Below are positions 53,620 to 61,770 of a stretch of DNA of 64,000 nucleotides, in pieces. Under the pieces are notes generated by a model. That model did no database searches. It had not been told where the DNA came from and saw only the letters and a list, made by a program, of their open reading frames with translations. Each line of letters starts with the position of its first letter. Within the stretch, counting starts at the first letter, position 1. Origin of the DNA: Nocardia pseudobrasiliensis NBRC 108224 (GTDB taxonomy: Bacteria > Actinomycetota > Actinomycetes > Mycobacteriales > Mycobacteriaceae); assembly GCF_001613105.1 (NCBI RefSeq), contig NZ_BDBS01000024.1, positions 62,001 through 126,000 of the forward strand. Direction: 5' to 3'. Made by a program: the position numbers and the translations under genes.

Positions 53620-54135
53620 ATGACGAATCCCGGCGATTCCGACGAGTGGTGGAAGCAGTACGGTGGCGAGGGCGTGTCGTCGGAGTCCGGCGGCCATGCT
53701 TCGGTGCCGCCGCCGGCGCCGTCCGCACCGTCATCCGGCTACTCGTCCGCGCCGCACTACCAGGCGCAGCCGATGACCCCGCCGCCGCAGCAGCAGTATC
53801 CGGGTTATCCCCAGCAGCCGCCGGTCGCCCCGTACGGCCAGCCCGCCTACGGCTATCCCCAGGCGCCGGGCTACCAACCGTACGGCTATCCGCAGCAGCG
53901 CGGCACCAACGGTCTGGCCATCGGCGCGTTGATCGCCTCGCTGATCGGATTCGTCACCTGCGGATTGGGTTTCGTCGTCGGCCTCATCATGGGTCCGATC
54001 GCGCTGAACCAGATCAAGCAGACCGGTCAGGAGGGCCGCGGCCTGGCACTGGCCGGTATCTGGATCAGTGGTATCGCCCTGGTGCTCGGCGTGCTGTGGT
54101 TCGTCTTCATGTTCGCCTACAGCAGCACCACCTGA
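53620..54135 (+). CDS. DUF4190-type membrane protein with Pro/Gln/Tyr-rich cytoplasmic tail
   Basis: ATG 53620 is used, GTG 53614 is an alternative. The N-terminal 100 residues are rich in Pro, Gln, Tyr and Gly (YPGYPQQPPVAPYGQPAYG); two helices follow (LAIGALIASLIGFVTCGLGF and GLALAGIWISGIALVLGVLW), with a LIMGPIALNQIKQTGQEGRG loop between them that is typical of DUF4190. Function unknown. Convergent with the RDD gene across a perfect terminator. Confidence 0.75.
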   Translation: MTNPGDSDEWWKQYGGEGVSSESGGHASVPPPAPSAPSSGYSSAPHYQAQPMTPPPQQQYPGYPQQPPVAPYGQPAYGYPQAPGYQPYGYPQQRGTNGLAIGALIASLIGFVTCGLGFVVGLIMGPIALNQIKQTGQEGRGLALAGIWISGIALVLGVLWFVFMFAYSSTT

Positions 54136-54153
54136 CCGCACGACCGGAACGAA

Positions 54154-54193
54154 AAGGGGCGCACTCGGCAACCGAGTGCGCCCCTTCGTTTTT
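54154..54193. terminator. Bidirectional terminator
   Basis: AAGGGGCGCACTCGG (54154-54168) pairs with CCGAGTGCGCCCCTT (54172-54186), 15 perfect pairs and a CAA loop, followed by CGTTTTT. A run of A upstream supports both directions. It lies between the DUF4190 gene and the RDD gene. Confidence 0.93.
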
Positions 54194-54201
54194 CGGGTCG
54201 A

Positions 54202-54984
54202 TCAGCCCTTGACGACCTGGGTGCCGCCCGCGAACTTGTCGTGCCAGCCCTGGCCGTTGGGATCCTGCGAGATCGTCACGGCGATGTAGATGGCCAGCCC
54301 CAGCGACACCAGGCTGCCCAGGCACGGCACGATCTGAGCCGCGACCCACAGGTTGCGCTTGAGCGAGGTGGCCTGATCGAGCTGGCCACCACCCGGGGCC
54401 AGCACGCGCAGACCGAGGATCTTCTTACCCAGCGTCGCGCCCTGCGAGGTCTCCATGAGCACGAAGTAGGCCACGGTCGCGATGGTCGCGACGACGCCCT
54501 CGATGAGCTGCATACCGGTCCCGCGACCGAGGAAGAAGAAGACGATCCCGATCGGCACGTTCACGATCAGCCCGTCGATGAGGCGGGCCAGGAAGCGCAT
54601 GCCCAGATCGCCGGGCACGGTCCCCGGCGGGAGGCCGGGCTGACCGTAGGGCTGCTGGCCGAAGTTCTGACCGCCCGGGTAGGGCTGCTGGCCGCCGAAG
54701 GGCTGCTGCCCGTAGGGATCCTGCTGACCGTACGGCTGCTGCTGCCCGTACGGCTGCTGCTGGCCGTACTGCGGCTGACCGCCCAGCTGACCGTACTGTC
54801 CGCCCGCGGGATCCTGCTGCCCGTAGGGCTGTTGGCCGCCGGGGTACTGCTGTTGGCCGTACGGCTGCTGGCCGTACGGCGGCTGGCCGGGCTGGCCGTA
54901 TGGCTGCCCGCCCTGCGGACCGGGCTGGCCGTACGGCTGCCCGCCCTGCGGATACTGGTTGGGGTCGTACCCACCACTGGTCAT
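54202..54984 (-). CDS. RDD-family membrane protein with PYGQQ-repeat N-terminus
   Basis: ATG 54984 has GAGGA seven bases upstream and gives 260 residues. The first 125 residues are almost only Gly, Gln, Pro and Tyr in PYGQQ-like repeats. The C-terminal half is an RDD domain: MRFLARLIDGLIVNVPIGIV (Arg, Asp), then SQGATLGKKILGLRV, two to three helices. The role of RDD proteins is largely unknown. The tail's low complexity DNA makes it prone to length changes. Confidence 0.85.
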   Translation of the reverse strand: MTSGGYDPNQYPQGGQPYGQPGPQGGQPYGQPGQPPYGQQPYGQQQYPGGQQPYGQQDPAGGQYGQLGGQPQYGQQQPYGQQQPYGQQDPYGQQPFGGQQPYPGGQNFGQQPYGQPGLPPGTVPGDLGMRFLARLIDGLIVNVPIGIVFFFLGRGTGMQLIEGVVATIATVAYFVLMETSQGATLGKKILGLRVLAPGGGQLDQATSLKRNLWVAAQIVPCLGSLVSLGLAIYIAVTISQDPNGQGWHDKFAGGTQVVKG

Positions 54985-55032
54985 CTAAAGTCCTCGTTGA
55001 AATGGTCGTAGGTTCGGCGACGACTGCGTACG

Positions 55033-55971
55033 TTACGGATTTCCGCTGTATTGCACCACGCCAAGGGGATCGAATGTCCACGGTTGCCTGGGCAACGATT
55101 CCGGATGGAATATGCCGAGTAGTTCTTCCGGTGAGTTCGCACTGTATCCGAGTGATCGTGCCAGCAACGCCATGACCTGCGTGGGAGTTTCGCCGAGCGC
55201 CCGGCGATCTGCCAGCGTCACCGCGCCGTCGCGCTTGGCCAGCCGCTTGCCCTCGTGATTGAGCACCAGTGGGACGTGGGCGTAGCGCGGCGCCGAAAGT
55301 CCCAGCAGGGTGGCCAGATACGCCTGTCGCGGGGTGGAGGGCAGCAGGTCGTCGCCCCGGACCACCTGATCGATGCCCTGGTCGGCGTCGTCGACCACGA
55401 CCGCGAGGTTGTAGGCGGGCGTGCCGTCGCCGCGGCGCAGCACGAAATCGTCGACCAGGCCGCGATATCGGCCGTGCAATTCATCGGCGATCTCGAATTC
55501 GGTTATCGCCGAACGTAATCGGAGCGCGGCGGGACGACCCTCGGCGCGACGCGCGGCGCGCTCGGTATCGGTCAGCTCGCGGCAGGTGCCGGGATAGGCG
55601 CCCATCGGTCCGTGTGGTGCGCTCGCGGCCTGCTGGATTTCCCTTCGGGTGCAATAGCATTCGTAGGTCAGCCCGGCTTCGGTGAGTCGATCGATGGCCG
55701 CGTGGTGGCTATCGATGCGCTGTGACTGCCATACGACCGGACCGTCCCAATCCAGGCCCAGGTCGGCCAGATCGGCGAGTTGGCGCTCGGCCGCGCCCGG
55801 GCGCACACGATCGAGATCCTCCACGCGCACGACGAAGGCGCGTGCGGTGGACCGGGCGAACAGCCACGCCAGCAGTGCGGTCCGCAGATTGCCCAGGTGC
55901 AGATCGCCCGACGGACTGGGCGCGAAGCGGCCCGCGCCGATCATCGGCGGCTGGGCGACATCGCTGGACAC
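55033..55971 (-). CDS. gluQ: Glutamyl-Q tRNA(Asp) synthetase
   Basis: A 312-residue protein lacking an anticodon-binding domain, the hallmark of GluQ-RS. HIGH-like region is GRFAPSPSGDLHLGNLRTAL; the zinc-binding Cys pattern is ECYCTRREI and YPGTCREL; KMSKS-like is GKRLAKRDGAVTL. It attaches glutamate to the queuosine base of tRNA-Asp, using tRNA already modified by Tgt. Linkage with tgt and the precursor transporter fits that pathway. Confidence 0.9.
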   Translation of the reverse strand: MSSDVAQPPMIGAGRFAPSPSGDLHLGNLRTALLAWLFARSTARAFVVRVEDLDRVRPGAAERQLADLADLGLDWDGPVVWQSQRIDSHHAAIDRLTEAGLTYECYCTRREIQQAASAPHGPMGAYPGTCRELTDTERAARRAEGRPAALRLRSAITEFEIADELHGRYRGLVDDFVLRRGDGTPAYNLAVVVDDADQGIDQVVRGDDLLPSTPRQAYLATLLGLSAPRYAHVPLVLNHEGKRLAKRDGAVTLADRRALGETPTQVMALLARSLGYSANSPEELLGIFHPESLPRQPWTFDPLGVVQYSGNP

Positions 55972-55998
55972 ATCCGCCCATGCTACCGATCGGCGTGT

Positions 55999-56523
55999 CT
56001 AGCCCCGTAGACGTGGACGCAGCCGATCCTCGTCGATCTCGCGTCCGGCGTCCAGATCCGCCAGCAGAGCCTCGGCGACGGCCACCAGACCTGGGACATC
56101 GATGTCGTAGGGCGCCGGATCCGCGGCCCGCAATCGCCCGACGGCCCGTTCCAGCAGCGTTCGCGCGCCCTTCGGATTTCCGCGCTGAATATGGGTGAGT
56201 CCGACCGCGTACTGGGCCAGACCCTGCCACAGCATTCGCTCGGCGAACGGTCCGTTCTTCCACGCCGCCTCGAGCACCTCGTGGGCGTGGAACGCGCGGC
56301 CGTCGTCGAGCAGTCGCTGGGCGTAGGCCAGCGTTTCCTCGGGCGGTAGGTCCAAATCGTCCGGAATCCGCTCGACGCCGACACTGCCCGGCGGCAGCGG
56401 GCGTCCCAGTCGGTCCCGGGGACGGGCATTCCGGGCACGTCCGACATCGTCTCGATCGCGTTCGACCACGTATTCCATCATCCACATCGGCGGGCCCGGT
56501 GTGAAATGCGTTGTGTTCGACAT
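55999..56523 (-). CDS. DUF309-like protein
   Basis: Up to 174 residues. ATG 56523 or ATGs near 56481 may be the true start; no ribosome site decides. The core FHAHEVLEAAWKNGPFAERM, then LWQGLAQYAVGLTHIQRGNP and KGARTLLERA is the DUF309 pattern, a helical bundle of unknown role. It lies 27 bases upstream of gluQ on the same strand, so it is probably co-transcribed with it. Confidence 0.8.
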   Translation of the reverse strand: MSNTTHFTPGPPMWMMEYVVERDRDDVGRARNARPRDRLGRPLPPGSVGVERIPDDLDLPPEETLAYAQRLLDDGRAFHAHEVLEAAWKNGPFAERMLWQGLAQYAVGLTHIQRGNPKGARTLLERAVGRLRAADPAPYDIDVPGLVAVAEALLADLDAGREIDEDRLRPRLRG

Positions 56524-56858
56524 TCATACGACGGTGTGTAATATTTTCGAATTCTCCGGATTGCGACGCCATTGATACTTGTGGGTAGCAATACTTCCGC
56601 TATCAATTGTCCGTTTCGGTGCTGCTGTGATTTGCATGATTGAAGACGAAAACACAACAGCGCCGCATTGCGAAAACCTGCTAGGGTGCACATCGGGGGC
56701 AAACCCCCAAAGGTGCACTAAGTGGACGTGCACAGCGAATGCACAGTGCGCCGGAACCACAGGCGCATGGTGGGATTCGACGAGCGCTACAGAATCCCGT
56801 TGCCAGTACGAACGATGCCAGGAATTTTCGTTCTCGACGCAGCAAAGGAGCTAGTGCC
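56524..56858 (+). promoter_or_regulatory. 335-bp regulatory region with GTGCAC cluster and hairpin
   Basis: GTGCAC occurs at 56686-56691, 56713-56718 and 56728-56733, with a related ATGCACAGTGC at 56739-56749. Between the first two, GGGGG and CCCCC (56695-56699, 56704-56708) flank CAAA, a small hairpin. No protein-coding frame is convincing. It precedes the DUF397 gene and is richer in A and T than most of the window upstream of 56680. Confidence 0.5.
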
Positions 56859-57068
56859 GTGAAGGTTGATTACAGCGGTGCCCAGTGGCGGAAGAGTAGA
56901 CACAGTGGTCCCGACGGAAACTGCGTAGAGGTGGCGTTTCTCGTGGACGGCAATGTCGGCGTGCGCGACACCAAGGACCGGGGTATTGGTCCGGTGTTGG
57001 CGTTCACTCCCGGCGAATGGGATGCATTCGTCGGTGGTGTGAGCGAGGGGGAGTTCCGGCGGGCCTGA
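56859..57068 (+). CDS. DUF397 small protein
   Basis: GTG 56859 with AAAGGAG at 56844-56850; 69 residues. The pattern Trp-Arg-Lys-Ser-Arg-His-Ser, then GNCVEVAFLVDGNVGVRDTK and LAFTPGEWDAFVGGV, is DUF397. These proteins usually sit beside an XRE helix-turn-helix gene and form a regulator pair. No such gene is present here, so this is an orphan copy. Confidence 0.85.
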   Translation: MKVDYSGAQWRKSRHSGPDGNCVEVAFLVDGNVGVRDTKDRGIGPVLAFTPGEWDAFVGGVSEGEFRRA

Positions 57069-57094
57069 CAGGTCGGCTGTAGCTGGGCAAAACT

Positions 57095-57121
57095 GGCCCC
57101 GGGTCGAAACGACTCGGGGCC
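57095..57121. terminator. Bidirectional terminator between DUF397 and qcrB
   Basis: GGCCCCGGGTCG (57095-57106) pairs with CGACTCGGGGCC (57110-57121), 12 pairs with one G-U, and an AAA loop. It lies in the 73-bp space between the two stops. Confidence 0.8.
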
Positions 57122-57141
57122 TTCGCAGTTCTGCCATCGAA

Positions 57142-58761
57142 TCAACGGTTTTCCTGATGCTCCCGCAGCGCGGCCAGCTGCTGATGTTCGTGCTCGTGTT
57201 CGGCCGCCCGCAGTTGCGCCATCTCCTCCGGCGGATCCGCCCGCAGGAAGCTGCCGCTACCGGGTTTGCCGGACAGGCCGAGCCGGTTCATCTTCTTCGG
57301 CACCGCCGCGCCCTGGTACTCCAGCGGAATCGGATGGCCGTGCTCGTCGACCGGGCCCAGCGGCTGATGCAACTCGATGTACTCACCGTGCGGCAGCCGT
57401 CGGATGACGCCCGTCTCGATACCGTGCTCGAGGACCGCGCGGTCGCTGCGCTGCAGCGCCAGACACATCCGGTAGGCCACCGTGTAGGCCAGCGGCGGAG
57501 CCAGCAGCAGCGCGAGGCGGAAGAACCAGGTCGTCGCGTTCAGCGAGATATCGAATTTGAACGCGATGATGTCATTGACGCAGGCCAGCGTCAGCACCAA
57601 GTAGAACGCGATCGCCATCGCGCCGATCGCCGTGCGCACCGGCACATCTCGCGGCCGCTGCAACAGATTGTGGTGTGCGGAGTCCTTGGTGAGCCGCTTC
57701 TCGATCCACGGATAGGTGATCAGCACCGTGAACACCAGACCCATGATGAGCGCGGTCCAGAACGCGCCCGGCACCGTGTAGCGGCCCAGGTACAGCTCCC
57801 ACGGCGGCATCAGGCGTTCCATGCCGTCGGCCCACATCATGTAGAAGTCCGGCTGCGAACCCGCGGAGACCTGAGAGGGGTTGTAGGGACCGAGATTCCA
57901 GATCGGATTGATCTGGAAGATGCCGCCCATGAGGGCGACCAGGCCCAGGGTGAACATGAAGAACGCGCCCTGATCGATCGCGAACACCGGAACGATCCGA
58001 TCGCCGATCACATTGCGCTCGGTGCGCGCCGGACCGGGGAACTGGGTGTGCTTCTGGTACCAGACCAGCGCCACATGCGCCGCGATCAGGGCCAGCATGA
58101 TGCCGGGGAACAGCAGCACATGCGCGATGAACAACCGCGGAATGATGATCGTGCCGGGGAAATCGCCGCCGAAGATCAGCCAGTGCAGCCAGGTTCCGAC
58201 GATCGGAACGCCCATCGTGATGCCGCCGAAGGTCGCGCGCAGGCCGATACCCGAGAGCAGGTCGTCGGGCAGCGAGTAGCCGAAGAAGCCCTCGAACATC
58301 GCCAGAATCAGCAGCAGCGCACCGAGCACCCAGTTCGCCTCGCGCGGCTTGCGGAACGCGCCGGTGAAGAAGACGCGGAACAGATGGATGATGATCGAGG
58401 CCGCGAACAGCAGTGCGGCCCAATGGTGCACCTGCCGGATGAACAGGCCGCCGCGCACATTGAAGGTGATGTTCAGGGCCGATTCGTAGGCCCGGGACAT
58501 GGTGACCCCGCGCAGCGGCTGATAGCTCCCGTTGTAGACCACCTCGGTCATGGAGGGGTCGAAGAACAGGGTCAGATAGACGCCCGACAGCAGCAGGATG
58601 ATGAACGAGTACAGCGCGATCTCGCCCAGCAGGAACGACCAGTGCGTCGGGAAAACCTTGTTGATGGATCTCTTCAGGAATGCGGCGGCCTGATACCGCG
58701 AGTCGGCCGCATCGGCCTGCTCCGCGAGCCTGCGGCCGAGAACACCCTCTCCAACTGCCAT
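57142..58761 (-). CDS. qcrB: Cytochrome bc1 complex cytochrome b subunit (stand-alone)
   Basis: ATG 58761 with GGGGGTGA six bases upstream; 539 residues. The first helix pair and heme His positions are seen in RQVHHWAALLFAASIIIH and AHVLLFPGIMLALIAAHVAL, and the family motif MERLMPPWELYLGRYTVPG follows. The C-terminal tail is long and rich in His, Glu and Gln. QcrB normally follows qcrC and qcrA; here neither is adjacent, so this is probably a second copy or a relocated gene. The gene is complete. Confidence 0.9.
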   Translation of the reverse strand: MAVGEGVLGRRLAEQADAADSRYQAAAFLKRSINKVFPTHWSFLLGEIALYSFIILLLSGVYLTLFFDPSMTEVVYNGSYQPLRGVTMSRAYESALNITFNVRGGLFIRQVHHWAALLFAASIIIHLFRVFFTGAFRKPREANWVLGALLLILAMFEGFFGYSLPDDLLSGIGLRATFGGITMGVPIVGTWLHWLIFGGDFPGTIIIPRLFIAHVLLFPGIMLALIAAHVALVWYQKHTQFPGPARTERNVIGDRIVPVFAIDQGAFFMFTLGLVALMGGIFQINPIWNLGPYNPSQVSAGSQPDFYMMWADGMERLMPPWELYLGRYTVPGAFWTALIMGLVFTVLITYPWIEKRLTKDSAHHNLLQRPRDVPVRTAIGAMAIAFYLVLTLACVNDIIAFKFDISLNATTWFFRLALLLAPPLAYTVAYRMCLALQRSDRAVLEHGIETGVIRRLPHGEYIELHQPLGPVDEHGHPIPLEYQGAAVPKKMNRLGLSGKPGSGSFLRADPPEEMAQLRAAEHEHEHQQLAALREHQENR

Positions 58762-58837
58762 GGCAGTCACCCCCAACCGGGTCGGTGATCGGTTGCTACT
58801 ACTACAGACCGTAGCATTTCGGGCGGTGTGGATCGAG

Positions 58838-58853
58838 GGAATTGGCAAATTCC
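58838..58853. promoter_or_regulatory. Palindrome in the divergent qcrB / acyltransferase region
   Basis: GGAATTGGCAAATTCC has perfect 6-bp arms (GGAATT and AATTCC) around GGCA. It lies 77 bases upstream of the qcrB start and 59 bases upstream of the acyltransferase start, a likely regulator site or part of a promoter. Confidence 0.4.
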
Positions 58854-58911
58854 TGTCATGCCGTCTGTACCTTGTAAGTCGTTGTCCCACTTCGACGGAT
58901 AGGGTCGTCGG

Positions 58912-60243
58912 GTGCCCGAGCTGACGCCGCAGGATGCGACAAGATACTGGCTGTCCCGCCGCACGGGCACCGATCTGTTCCTGCTCTACGGCTTCGACGA
59001 GCCCGCCCGCTCCCCCGCCGAGCTGCAGGCGCTGCTGACGCGGCGCGCCGCCGAAATTCCCGACCTGCGGCTGCGCGTGCGCGAGCGCCGCTTCGCCTAC
59101 CCCGCCTGGACGCCCTGCGGGATCGCCGACGATCAGATCGTGGTGCACGCTCTGCCGGAACCCGATTGGGCGAATCTGGTTGCCGCACTGGAGAAACTGG
59201 CCGGTGAGCGGCTGCACGCGGGGGAGCGCGCCTGGCGGCTGCACCTGTATCGCGGAGTCCGCGGCGGCCCGGCGGGTGCGGATCCCGCCCTGATCGCCGT
59301 GCTGCAGCTGTCGCACGCCCTGGCCGACGGCCGCCGCGCCGCCGCCATCGCCCGGGATCTGTTCGCCGCCGAGCCGCCGCCGCCCGCGCCCGCGAAATCC
59401 GCCGGCGGCACGCTGAATGAGATTGCGGCCGAGATCGGTTCGATCGCGACATTGCCGGTCGATCTGGGCCGCACGGTGATTCGCGGCCTCGCGGCGAATC
59501 GCGCTCGCCGTGAACTCGCCGCCCGCACCGCGCGCGGTGAGGTCGCAGCGCCCGCACCCGAAACGCCGCCCACACCGCTGAACAATGGATCCGAACCGCG
59601 AGCGCACGCGATCCGGATGCTGGTCCGCACGGATCTGCGGGTGCCCGGTCATACCGTGACGGTGGTGGCGCTCACCGCGATCGGCGCGGCCCTCGCGCGC
59701 TACCTCGAAGCGCACGAACATGTCCGGACCGATCTCGCGGCCCAGGTGTCGATGGCTCGACCGAGTGGCAAGTCCCGCAACAACTATCGCGACGCGGCCG
59801 TGGAATTGCACACCGGCGAACCGGATCATCGCCGCCGCGCCGACCGCATCGCCGCCACCCTCACCGCGCGCCGAACCCGCGCCGGACATCCGCTCCTGGC
59901 GGCCCAGAACCACGTCACCGAGGCCATTCCCGCCCCGATACTGCGCCGCGATGTGTTCACCGCCCGCCTGGATCAGCCGCCCGCGACACTCTCGGCGCAT
60001 ACGGTCGTCTCCAGCGTCGACCGCGGCCCGGCCGATCTGGTCCTCGCGGCCGCGCCGGTCCGGTTCACCGCGGGTTTCCCGGCGCTCGGCACCGTCATGC
60101 ATCTGACGCACGGCGTGCACGGCCTCGGCGAGACGATCACCGTCTCGGTGCACGCCGACCCGGCCGTACTGCCCGATCCGGATCGCTACGCCGCACTGCT
60201 CGATCGCGCGCTCTCCGAGGTCGTTTCGGCGCTGCGGGAGTAG
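58912..60243 (+). CDS. Wax ester synthase/DGAT-like acyltransferase with altered active site
   Basis: GTG 58912 gives 443 residues, in the range of the family. The usual HHxxxDG box is LQLSHALADGRRA here, where the first His is Ser. The C-terminal half carries a family-like region (SMARPSGKSRNNYRDAAV and LVLAAAPVRFTAGFPALG). The second His and the Asp-Gly remain, so some acyltransferase activity is possible, but a changed or lost function is also likely. Substrate unknown. Confidence 0.65.
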   Translation: MPELTPQDATRYWLSRRTGTDLFLLYGFDEPARSPAELQALLTRRAAEIPDLRLRVRERRFAYPAWTPCGIADDQIVVHALPEPDWANLVAALEKLAGERLHAGERAWRLHLYRGVRGGPAGADPALIAVLQLSHALADGRRAAAIARDLFAAEPPPPAPAKSAGGTLNEIAAEIGSIATLPVDLGRTVIRGLAANRARRELAARTARGEVAAPAPETPPTPLNNGSEPRAHAIRMLVRTDLRVPGHTVTVVALTAIGAALARYLEAHEHVRTDLAAQVSMARPSGKSRNNYRDAAVELHTGEPDHRRRADRIAATLTARRTRAGHPLLAAQNHVTEAIPAPILRRDVFTARLDQPPATLSAHTVVSSVDRGPADLVLAAAPVRFTAGFPALGTVMHLTHGVHGLGETITVSVHADPAVLPDPDRYAALLDRALSEVVSALRE

Positions 60244-60254
60244 GGTCGGCGCTC

Positions 60255-60749
60255 ATGAAAGCGCGAACCCTTCTCGGTGCGGCCGTGGCCGCCGTCGCGA
60301 TCACCATGACGGGCGCCGCCGTCGCCTCCGCCGCGCCGGACTGGGACAACCCGTATCTCGTGCAGGCCGATCCCGCGGACTTCCTGGTCGGGGACACCGT
60401 GTACTTCGCCGAATACGGCGGGCCGAGCTGTGCCATCCACCCGAACGGGGACGTGGGATGCGATCTGCGTCCGGGCGGGCAGGCGCTGTGGGGCGTCGTC
60501 CCGATCACCGACATCGCCATCGATGTGCCGTTCCTGCCCGCCCATCCGACCTTCGGCCTCACCGGCGCGCACGGCCGCCCCGGCAGCCGGTTGATCACCG
60601 ACGTCCCGCGTCCCCCGGATCGGCAGTATCAGGGCACCCGAATCGATTACGGCGGCGCGACCTGCATCGCGGGCCTGCCGCGCGGCGGCATGTCCTGCAC
60701 TTCCAAGGGTCATACCTTCAGCCTCGGGTCGAACGTCCAGATCAGCTGA
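60255..60749 (+). CDS. Small secreted protein
   Basis: ATG 60255 gives 164 residues. A signal peptide (LLGAAVAAVAITMTGAAVAS with cut near ASAAPDW) is followed by about 135 residues with four Cys (SCAIHPNGDVGCDL and TCIAG, then MSCTSKG), likely two disulfides. No known domain. It begins 11 bases after the acyltransferase gene and could be co-transcribed. Confidence 0.7.
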   Translation: MKARTLLGAAVAAVAITMTGAAVASAAPDWDNPYLVQADPADFLVGDTVYFAEYGGPSCAIHPNGDVGCDLRPGGQALWGVVPITDIAIDVPFLPAHPTFGLTGAHGRPGSRLITDVPRPPDRQYQGTRIDYGGATCIAGLPRGGMSCTSKGHTFSLGSNVQIS

Positions 60750-60783
60750 GTCGGGTCGGGGCGTCGGGGGATAGGATCCCTCG

Positions 60784-61767
60784 ATGCCCGTACCGAAGGC
60801 CGAACTGCATCTGCACATCGAAGGAACCCTGGAACCCGAGCTCGCATTCGAGCTGGCCGATCGCAACGGCGCGGACCTGCCGTTCGCATCGGTGGACGAG
60901 TTGCATCACGCCTATCGGTTCGAGGATCTGCAATCGTTCCTGAATCTCTACTACCGCCTGACCGATGTGCTGCGCACCGAGCGGGACTTCACCGATCTGG
61001 CCGAGGCGTATCTGCGGCGAGCGAGCGCCGACGGCGTCCGGCACGCGGAGATCTTCTTCGATCCCCAGGCGCACACCACGCGCGGTGTGCCGTTCGAAAC
61101 CGTCATCGAGGGCCTGTGGGCGGCCCTGCGCGACAGCGAGCGGCGCTACGGCATCACCACCTCGCTGATCCTGTGCTTCCTGCGCGATCTGTCCGCCGAG
61201 TCCGCCCTGGAGACCCTCGCCGCGGCCGAGCCCTACCTAGATCGGATCATCGCGGTCGGCCTGGACTCCGCCGAGGTCGGCCATCCGCCCGCCAAATTCG
61301 CCGCGGTCTACGAGCGCGCCCGCGAACTGGGTCTGCGCGCGGTGGCCCATGCCGGTGAGGAGGGGCCGCCCGCCTATATCGCCGAGGCGCTGGATGTGCT
61401 TCGCGTCGAGCGCATCGATCACGGTATTCGGGTTCTCGAGGATCCTGGCCTGGTCGAACGCCTTGTGCGCGAACGGATTCCGCTGACGGTCTGCCCGTTC
61501 TCCAATGTGCGCCTGCGCGTGGTCGATCAGTTGACCGACCATCCGCTGCGGCGGATGCTCGACCTCGGCCTGCTCGCCACGGTCAACTCCGACGACCCCG
61601 CCTATTTCGGCGGCTATGTCGACGAGAATCTCGAGGGCGTCCGGAAGGCATTGGGGCTCGACGACGATCACCTGAGGCTGCTGGCCCGCAATTCCTTCGA
61701 GGCGGCCTTCATCGACGCGCCCACCCGCGCACGCTATCTCGCGGAGGTCGAGGCCTACCGGTTCTGA
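60784..61767 (+). CDS. Adenosine/adenine deaminase
   Basis: ATG 60784 gives 327 residues. The zinc site HLHIEGTLEPEL is at the N-terminus; AHAGEEG, RIDHG and NSDDPAYFGGY follow, and LILCFLRDLS lies between. The SDDPAYF form and the LCFLRD segment are closer to the adenine deaminase branch of the family than to classic adenosine deaminases (which usually read TDDP). It likely produces hypoxanthine or inosine in purine salvage. Confidence 0.85.
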   Translation: MPVPKAELHLHIEGTLEPELAFELADRNGADLPFASVDELHHAYRFEDLQSFLNLYYRLTDVLRTERDFTDLAEAYLRRASADGVRHAEIFFDPQAHTTRGVPFETVIEGLWAALRDSERRYGITTSLILCFLRDLSAESALETLAAAEPYLDRIIAVGLDSAEVGHPPAKFAAVYERARELGLRAVAHAGEEGPPAYIAEALDVLRVERIDHGIRVLEDPGLVERLVRERIPLTVCPFSNVRLRVVDQLTDHPLRRMLDLGLLATVNSDDPAYFGGYVDENLEGVRKALGLDDDHLRLLARNSFEAAFIDAPTRARYLAEVEAYRF

Positions 61768-61770
61768 CGC

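Noticed and set aside
54600..54960. GCTGCTGGCCGTA-type repeats as a possible DNA repeat array
   Set aside because: They encode PYGQQ repeats in the RDD protein's N-terminus; protein-level low complexity explains them.
57157..58788. 543-codon plus-strand frame across qcrB
   Set aside because: Arg/Gln/His-rich shadow; the opposite strand is a clear cytochrome b.
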